DNA of 64,000 nucleotides from Variovorax sp. Root411. GTDB taxonomy: Bacteria > Pseudomonadota > Gammaproteobacteria > Burkholderiales > Burkholderiaceae_C. Below are positions 59,584-64,000 of the stretch, one piece after another; the first letter of the stretch is position 1; every line of letters starts with the position of its first letter. The stretch covers positions 372,001 through 436,000 of the forward strand of contig NZ_LMDW01000016.1 of assembly GCF_001425205.1 (NCBI RefSeq), in the 5' to 3' direction. The position numbers were made by a program, and so were the translations under genes. Under the pieces are notes generated by a model. It was not told the origin of the DNA, did no database searches, and was given only the letters and a program-made list of their open reading frames with translations.

Positions 59584-60060
59584 TCAGGTCCGCCGCGCGA
59601 CCAGCGCTGTCTGCCCCAAGGGAGTCACCCGCAGGATGACCGCCTGCCTGAACTTCTGCTGGGTCTGCCGGGCGCGGCAGGGCGGGGGTAGCGTGGCTTC
59701 CACCATGCCAGCTGCATTCAGCACGGCCACCGAGTTGATTTCGGCCGGATCGTCGGTGCGCAATGGGAAGTCCGAGTTTCCGATCTTGCGCAGGTAATCG
59801 AGCGGCATGAGAGGCCACTTCGGACTGTCGGCCGGTGCAGCGCGGCTGGAGCGAAGGCCGGCGATCTCCGCGTGCCCTTCGTCCGTGATGGTGAACACCA
59901 CGGCACTCTCGTACTTCTGGTAGCCGAGGTCATCCAGATGGAATTCGGCTTCGACAAGTCCGGTCGCCAGCAGAACCGCGGCGTGCCTGATGTCCGGCTC
60001 GGCCGTGAGCGTCACCGGAAATCTCTCGTGAAGAAGCCGAAGGAGGAGGGTGAGCGGCAT
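59584..60060 (-). CDS. Hypothetical protein with winged-helix-like layout
   Basis: A 158-aa soluble protein; I do not recognise a named family. 'LLRLLHERFPVTLTAEPDIRHAAVLLATGLVEAEF' and 'VVFTITDEGHAEIAGL' suggest a winged-helix-like repeat, and a second half resembles the first ('DYLRKIGNSDFPLRTDDPAEINSVAVLNAAGMVEATL', then 'AVILRVTPLGQTALVAR'), as in an internal duplication. GGAGGAGGG lies before the ATG at 60058-60060, which fixes the start. It stands alone between the kinase gene and the DUF5666 gene. Confidence 0.6.
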   Translation of the reverse strand: MPLTLLLRLLHERFPVTLTAEPDIRHAAVLLATGLVEAEFHLDDLGYQKYESAVVFTITDEGHAEIAGLRSSRAAPADSPKWPLMPLDYLRKIGNSDFPLRTDDPAEINSVAVLNAAGMVEATLPPPCRARQTQQKFRQAVILRVTPLGQTALVARRT

Positions 60061-60344
60061 ACATGCTCCTATCTGCACCTGGTGTGCATATCGAGACGTC
60101 GAAGCACCTCGGTTGCGCCGTCTCCCGGGAGGCCCGTCAGGGCGCGTGACGGTGCCGTCGGCTGAGAGCCGCGGAGGCATGGATGCCGGTCGTCACGACG
60201 TGGGAGGGCCATTGGCGCCTTAAATGTGATTTTTTCACTTTAATTATTTTGTTGTACTCCTTCCGCCCGGCCTTGTCGATAGCGGGCGAGCCCACGGCAG
60301 TTAATCGGGAAGAGTGCGCCCGGCTATTGCGGGCGTCCGGCGCC

Positions 60345-61703
60345 TCAGGGCGTGAACGTCACTCGCTGTGCGATCAGCACACCGTTGACCACGCGGTCTC
60401 CTACGACGGTCACGCGCTGGCCGTTGGCCAGGTTCGAGGCGGTGCCGTTCTCGAAGACGGTGCCGGATCCGCTGGCATCCACGGGCTGGCCTCGAACCCT
60501 GAAATCGGCGGGCGAGTTGTACGTGCCGATGGCGCCGATCAGCGTGAACGAGGCCGGACCACCGGTGCCCGGGATGTTGCGGATGCGCAGCTTCTTCACC
60601 ACGAGCACGCCGACGGACATGAAGCCATCGACCTCGACCTTCACGCCATTGCCGAGCGAGCCCACGGGCCCACCCGTGATCAGCGCGTTGGTCGCATCGA
60701 CCGGCGTGCCCAGAACCTTGAACGAGCCGCGCGATGCGAAGTTGGTGATGACGCCCGCCAGCTGGACAGCGATGCCATTGCTCACCGGGATGGCATACCA
60801 GCCCTCCACCTTCGTGGCCACGAGCAGGTTCGCGAACGGCGCGGTGGCGCCCCGGACGCGCACGATGGTCCCGTTGGCGAGCGACGATGCATCCAGGCCA
60901 GCAAAGGCAGCCGCGCTGAAGTCGACCGTCAGTTGGCCGAGCGTGAAGGTCTTGCGCGTGCTGTCGAGGTTCTCCACGGTGCCCGTGACCAGGGGGGCGG
61001 TCAGGGTTGGAGTGACCTGGATGCGCGTGGCGCGCAGGGTACCCGGCGCACTGGGCAGGCCCCACACCTGCACGATGCTGCCCGCGGTGACGTCGGACAG
61101 CCCGCTCGCGTCGGCCCAGACGGTGGCCGTGTCGATGCTCACGGTGGTGCCCATCACGACGAAGCTGCCGCCCAGGATGTCGATGCCCGAGGCCGCACCG
61201 CGCAGTTCCGCGGCCGACACGACCTGGGTGGCGACGCCGCTGGTGAAGTCCGCGTCGACCTTGCCGGCGACGCGCGCGCTGATGCCGATCTGCAGTTCGG
61301 TGGCGTCCTCGATGGTGATGGCGGCGCTGTCGGTGTCGTAGCGCAACCCGTTGAGGATGATGCTGCCCAGGCCGTCCGCCGCGCCGATGCCGGCGGCGTC
61401 GGCAGTCACGCCGGTGCCGCCCGACCCCACGCCGGAGCCGTCGGTGCTGCCGTTGCTGGCGGTGCTTGTGTCGCCTGTGCCGCCTGTGCCGCCTGCGTCG
61501 CCCGTGGAGCCTGTGCCGGTTCCAGCGGCCGCGTCTCCTGCACCGCCGGCCGGCACCGTGCCGGCCGCACCGCTGCCAACACCCGCCACGGAGCCGCCGC
61601 CGCTGCCGTCGCCTCCACCCCCGCCGCAGGACAGCAGCAGGGCCACAAGGCCGGTGAACAAAAGACCGAGCATGAGCCGGCGGGGTGTCTTGATGGTGCT
61701 CAT
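60345..61703 (-). CDS. DUF5666-domain lipoprotein
   Basis: A 452-aa surface or periplasmic lipoprotein. 'RLMLGLLFTGLVALLLSC' gives a signal with lipidated Cys at about residue 26, followed by a Gly/Ser/Thr-rich low-complexity stretch to about residue 110. Then come several beta-rich DUF5666-type repeats ('GKVDADFTSGVATQVVSAAEL', 'VTGTVENLDSTRKTFTLGQLTVDFSAAAFAG', 'LAGVITNFASRGSFKVLGTPVDATNA', 'LIGAIGTYNSPADFRVRGQPVDAS'). The function is unknown; the folds look like OB/beta-barrel modules. Its ATG overlaps the upstream DUF6502 stop by 4 bp. Confidence 0.8.
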   Translation of the reverse strand: MSTIKTPRRLMLGLLFTGLVALLLSCGGGGGDGSGGGSVAGVGSGAAGTVPAGGAGDAAAGTGTGSTGDAGGTGGTGDTSTASNGSTDGSGVGSGGTGVTADAAGIGAADGLGSIILNGLRYDTDSAAITIEDATELQIGISARVAGKVDADFTSGVATQVVSAAELRGAASGIDILGGSFVVMGTTVSIDTATVWADASGLSDVTAGSIVQVWGLPSAPGTLRATRIQVTPTLTAPLVTGTVENLDSTRKTFTLGQLTVDFSAAAFAGLDASSLANGTIVRVRGATAPFANLLVATKVEGWYAIPVSNGIAVQLAGVITNFASRGSFKVLGTPVDATNALITGGPVGSLGNGVKVEVDGFMSVGVLVVKKLRIRNIPGTGGPASFTLIGAIGTYNSPADFRVRGQPVDASGSGTVFENGTASNLANGQRVTVVGDRVVNGVLIAQRVTFTP

Positions 61704-62533
61704 GGCTTGGGCTCGCTTTCAGGGGGACGGGGCGGCACGGGCGCACTCTCGTCTTCGTAATAGGTGTAGATGCCGACGCGGATGCGCGCCTTGGCATCGG
61801 CGGGGGCGCTGTCGACCGCCCGCGTCATTTCCTGCGCCAGTTCGTGGTGCAGGGTCGCCCAGCGCTCCCGCGCGAGGCGCTGGATCTGCTCGCATTCCTG
61901 CAGCGTGAGCCCGCGCGCGTACACCGCGCGCTCGAGCATCCTGGGCTCCTCGCCCAGCGTGTTGGAAACGGCGGCCAGCAGATGGTCGCGGCCGTTGTCA
62001 CCGAGGAAGGCGAGCATCGACTGGAGGTTTTGCACAGGCACGAAGCCGTCGGTCGTGAGTTCGACCACGCCTTCGTCCTCGGTCACCATGTTCAGGCGCA
62101 CCAGTTCGTCGAGGATGGTGCGATGGTGCACGTTGCCGCGGCTGCTCATGCGCGCCACTGCCTCGAACGAGGGGACGGCATTGCCGGTGGTGATGGGCAG
62201 GCGCCGGAAGGAGTCGTCCTGGGTCAGCATCTGCAGCCACAACGTGAAAGTCTTGGCCGCGGCCGACAACTCGGTGTGGGGCAGGGGGTCGACCGTGGCG
62301 CGGACCTTGGCGGTCACCGCCTTGCGGTTCAGGCCGGTCGTGACGGACAACTGGCTCAGATTGGGCTTGGGCACCCCCTGGCTGCGCCAGGTTCGCTGCG
62401 CTTCCTCGATCAGCAGGTCGCGCAGCAGTTCCTCGAGGTGGGGGTGCTTGACCCCCATGGCGAGGGCCAGCCGGACCACCGGACGAAGAATGCGAGCGCA
62501 GGCTGCAAGGGCCCAGTCCAGCCGGTGTTCCAT
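61700..62533 (-). CDS. DUF6502 family protein
   Basis: A 277-aa cytoplasmic protein. 'CARILRPVVRLALAMGVKHPHLEELLRDLLIEEAQR' followed by 'PNLSQLSVTTGLNRKAVTAKVRA' reads as an N-terminal helix-turn-helix domain, and 'TILDELVRLNMVTEDEGVVELT' as a wing-like element, so a DNA-binding role is plausible. It is translated with the DUF5666 lipoprotein (ATGA overlap), a pairing I recall from other Burkholderiales. A regulator of, or sensor for, the lipoprotein is one idea; nothing in the sequence proves it. Confidence 0.65.
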   Translation of the reverse strand: MEHRLDWALAACARILRPVVRLALAMGVKHPHLEELLRDLLIEEAQRTWRSQGVPKPNLSQLSVTTGLNRKAVTAKVRATVDPLPHTELSAAAKTFTLWLQMLTQDDSFRRLPITTGNAVPSFEAVARMSSRGNVHHRTILDELVRLNMVTEDEGVVELTTDGFVPVQNLQSMLAFLGDNGRDHLLAAVSNTLGEEPRMLERAVYARGLTLQECEQIQRLARERWATLHHELAQEMTRAVDSAPADAKARIRVGIYTYYEDESAPVPPRPPESEPKP

Positions 62534-62706
62534 TGAGGGGAGCGTTTATTCCTGAGGGTGCGGTTCAAAAAGGTGCGGCGGCGCTGGCCGCCGACCACGG
62601 ATATCACGCTATTGTCCTGCGCAACAGCACCGGTGTGAAAGCTTTGGACCACTTTTAGCCGATCTGGATTCGTTTTACTGAACGGCGGGCCGAAGGCAGA
62701 GGGCGG

Positions 62707-63687
62707 TCAGTCCGCCACAGCGCCCGACTTCTTCACCAGCGCGGCCCAGCGCGGAATTTCCCTGGCCATGTGATCGCGCAGTTCTTCCGGCGTGCTGCCC
62801 ACGATCTCCATCGCCAACTGGTCCGAGAGCCGGGCCTGCACATCAGGCTGTTTGAGCGCCTTGACGATCTCGGCGTTCAGGCGCTGGACGATCGGCTTGG
62901 GCGTGCCCTTGGGCGCGTACACGGCCTGCCACGACGACATCTCGAAGCCGGGAATGCCCGACTCGATCATGGTTGGCAGCTCGGGCGCCAGGGCGATGCG
63001 CTTGCCCGTGGTCACGGCCAGCAGCTTGAGCTTGCCGCTCTTCACCAGCGGCAGTGCGGCTGTCACCTGGTCGAACATGAAGGGCACCAGCCCAGCGGCT
63101 ACGTCGGTCATGGCCGGCGGCGTGCCCTTGTACGGCACGTGGGTGAGCTTCACGCCGATGAGGTCGCCGAACATCTCGCCGGCCAGGTGGGTGGAGGTGC
63201 CGGCGCCGGAGGAGGCAAAGGTGCGCTTGCTCTCGTCTTTCTTCAGCAGCGCCACCAGTTCGGCCACCGAGTTCACGCCGAGCTGGCTGTTGACGATCAG
63301 CACGTTGGGCAGGCGTGCGACCAGCGAGACGGGCTCGAAGTCCTTCATCGGGTCGTAGGGCAGATTCTTGTACAGGCTCGCGTTGATGGCGTGCGTGCTG
63401 ATGGTGCCGCCCAGCAGCGTGTAGCCGTCGGGCTTCGCCTTCGCGACGTAGGCCGCGCCGATGCCGCCGGCCTGGCCGGGCTTGTTGTCGACCACCACCG
63501 ACTGCTTGAGGCTGTCGCCCAGCTTCTGGGCCAGCGTGCGCGCCACGATGTCGGTGGAACCACCGGCGGTGAAGGGTACGACGTAGACGATCGGCTTGGC
63601 GGCCGGCCAATCGGAGGCCTGGGCCCAGGTGGCCACGGGGGCAAGCGCAGCCAGGAACAGCGCCGCGGCGCCATGGATGAATCGCAT
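62707..63687 (-). CDS. Bug-family periplasmic solute-binding protein (tripartite tricarboxylate transporter receptor)
   Basis: A 326-aa protein. The signal peptide 'FIHGAAALFLAALAPVATWAQA' is followed by the Bug/TctC pattern: 'PIVYVVPFTAGGSTDIVARTLAQKLGDSLKQSVVVDNKPGQAGGIGAAYVAKAKPDGYTLL' and 'LVARLPNVLIVNSQLGVNSVAELVALLKKD'. These receptors bind carboxylates or related small acids in the periplasm; many, like this one, lack adjacent TctAB membrane genes. It follows an RraA-like gene by 39 bp, a frequent pairing in catabolic operons. The ligand is unknown. Confidence 0.9.
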   Translation of the reverse strand: MRFIHGAAALFLAALAPVATWAQASDWPAAKPIVYVVPFTAGGSTDIVARTLAQKLGDSLKQSVVVDNKPGQAGGIGAAYVAKAKPDGYTLLGGTISTHAINASLYKNLPYDPMKDFEPVSLVARLPNVLIVNSQLGVNSVAELVALLKKDESKRTFASSGAGTSTHLAGEMFGDLIGVKLTHVPYKGTPPAMTDVAAGLVPFMFDQVTAALPLVKSGKLKLLAVTTGKRIALAPELPTMIESGIPGFEMSSWQAVYAPKGTPKPIVQRLNAEIVKALKQPDVQARLSDQLAMEIVGSTPEELRDHMAREIPRWAALVKKSGAVAD

Positions 63688-63726
63688 GGTTTTTGTCTCC
63701 TCGGGAATGGAAAAAAAGAATGGGCC

Positions 63727-64000
63727 TCAGCGGCCCCGGGCGCTGCGCCAGGCCGCGAAGTCGGCGCGGCTGCGCTCTTCGGTAGGCGGGTACAGGCCGA
63801 GGATGGAACGGCCTTCGAGCACTTGCTCCTGTACGAAGTCTTCGAAGGCGGTCATCTCGGTTGCTTCGGCGGCGATCTCGTCGGCCATGTGGGCGGGAAT
63901 GACGATCACGCCTTCGGCATCGCCCACGATCACGTCGCCCGGGAACACCGGCGCATCGCCGCAGCCGATGGGCACGTTGATGTCGATGGCCTGGTGCAGC
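63727..64000 (-). CDS. RraA-like / HMG-aldolase-family protein, C-terminal part (cut by window edge)
   Basis: The frame is open to the right window edge, so the start is missing. The visible C-terminus 'AIDINVPIGCGDAPVFPGDVIVGDAEGVIVIPAHMADEIA' matches the RraA/demethylmenaquinone methyltransferase-like fold, including the 'G-D-x-x-x-G-D-x-x-G-V' metal/substrate loop. It ends about 40 residues after that ('SILGLYPPTEERSRADFAAW'). Members act as 4-hydroxy-4-methyl-2-oxoglutarate aldolases or RNase E inhibitors; with a Bug receptor beside it, a catabolic aldolase is more likely. Confidence 0.8.
   Translation of the reverse strand, partial: LHQAIDINVPIGCGDAPVFPGDVIVGDAEGVIVIPAHMADEIAAEATEMTAFEDFVQEQVLEGRSILGLYPPTEERSRADFAAWRSARGR

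Overview
The window is a high-GC, densely coded bacterial chromosome segment. Gene content and protein style (Bug-type solute receptor, RraA-like protein, DUF5666/DUF6502 pair, MocR and HxlR regulators, a Tad pilus island, a colanic-acid-like exopolysaccharide locus) point to a betaproteobacterium of the order Burkholderiales, most likely family Comamonadaceae and perhaps Variovorax. This is inference from family resemblance; no rRNA or tRNA gene is present to confirm it.

Bases 1-8866 hold small accessory metabolic and regulatory genes: a LysR regulator (cut by the window edge) divergent from a D-threonine aldolase/D-serine dehydratase-like enzyme, an HxlR regulator divergent from a DoxX-SDR pair, a second HxlR regulator beside a carboxymuconolactone-decarboxylase-like protein and an EthD protein, GFA and DUF1330 proteins, and a MocR regulator divergent from a DJ-1/PfpI protein. 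Two genes here are broken: an NmrA-like C-terminal remnant and a frameshifted GNAT acetyltransferase.

Bases 8893-39416 (minus strand) look like one ~30.5 kb, 18-gene transcription unit with repeated 4-8 bp start/stop overlaps and no internal gap above about 75 bp. It begins with a two-protein hybrid assembly line: A-PCP-KS-AT-ACP-aminotransferase (2439 aa), then C-A-PCP-C-PCP (1664 aa). A Sfp-type phosphopantetheinyl transferase and two alpha/beta hydrolases with non-serine nucleophile positions follow. The unit then runs directly into a complete Wzy-type exopolysaccharide machine: Wza, Wzc, priming transferase, GDP-fucose synthase, polymerase-like protein, glycosyltransferases, a secreted fucosidase-like protein, flippase, WcaI-like transferase, GalE, a LuxR-type response regulator and ManC. 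Co-transcription of an NRPS/PKS that has no thioesterase with capsule export genes is the most unusual feature of the window. It suggests either a peptide-polyketide decoration of the polysaccharide or a small molecule co-regulated with it. A SAM methyltransferase diverges from it across a 552 bp AT-richer intergenic region that contains a perfect 31-nt palindrome in the operon leader.

Bases 40953-45846 carry an NlpD-like lipoprotein and a YhaO/YhaN-type (SbcCD-like) nuclease pair. Bases 46060-56914 are a Tad/Flp type IVc pilus operon: a Flp-like mini-pilin, prepilin peptidase, CpaB, secretin, a lipoprotein, two nearly identical flp genes each followed by a hairpin, TadG/TadE/TadF-like pseudopilins, CpaE, CpaF, TadB and TadC. 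A convergent NarX-type histidine kinase/LuxR response regulator pair (56946-59346) probably controls it. The window closes with a hypothetical protein, a DUF5666 lipoprotein overlapping a DUF6502 protein, a Bug-family receptor and a truncated RraA-like gene.
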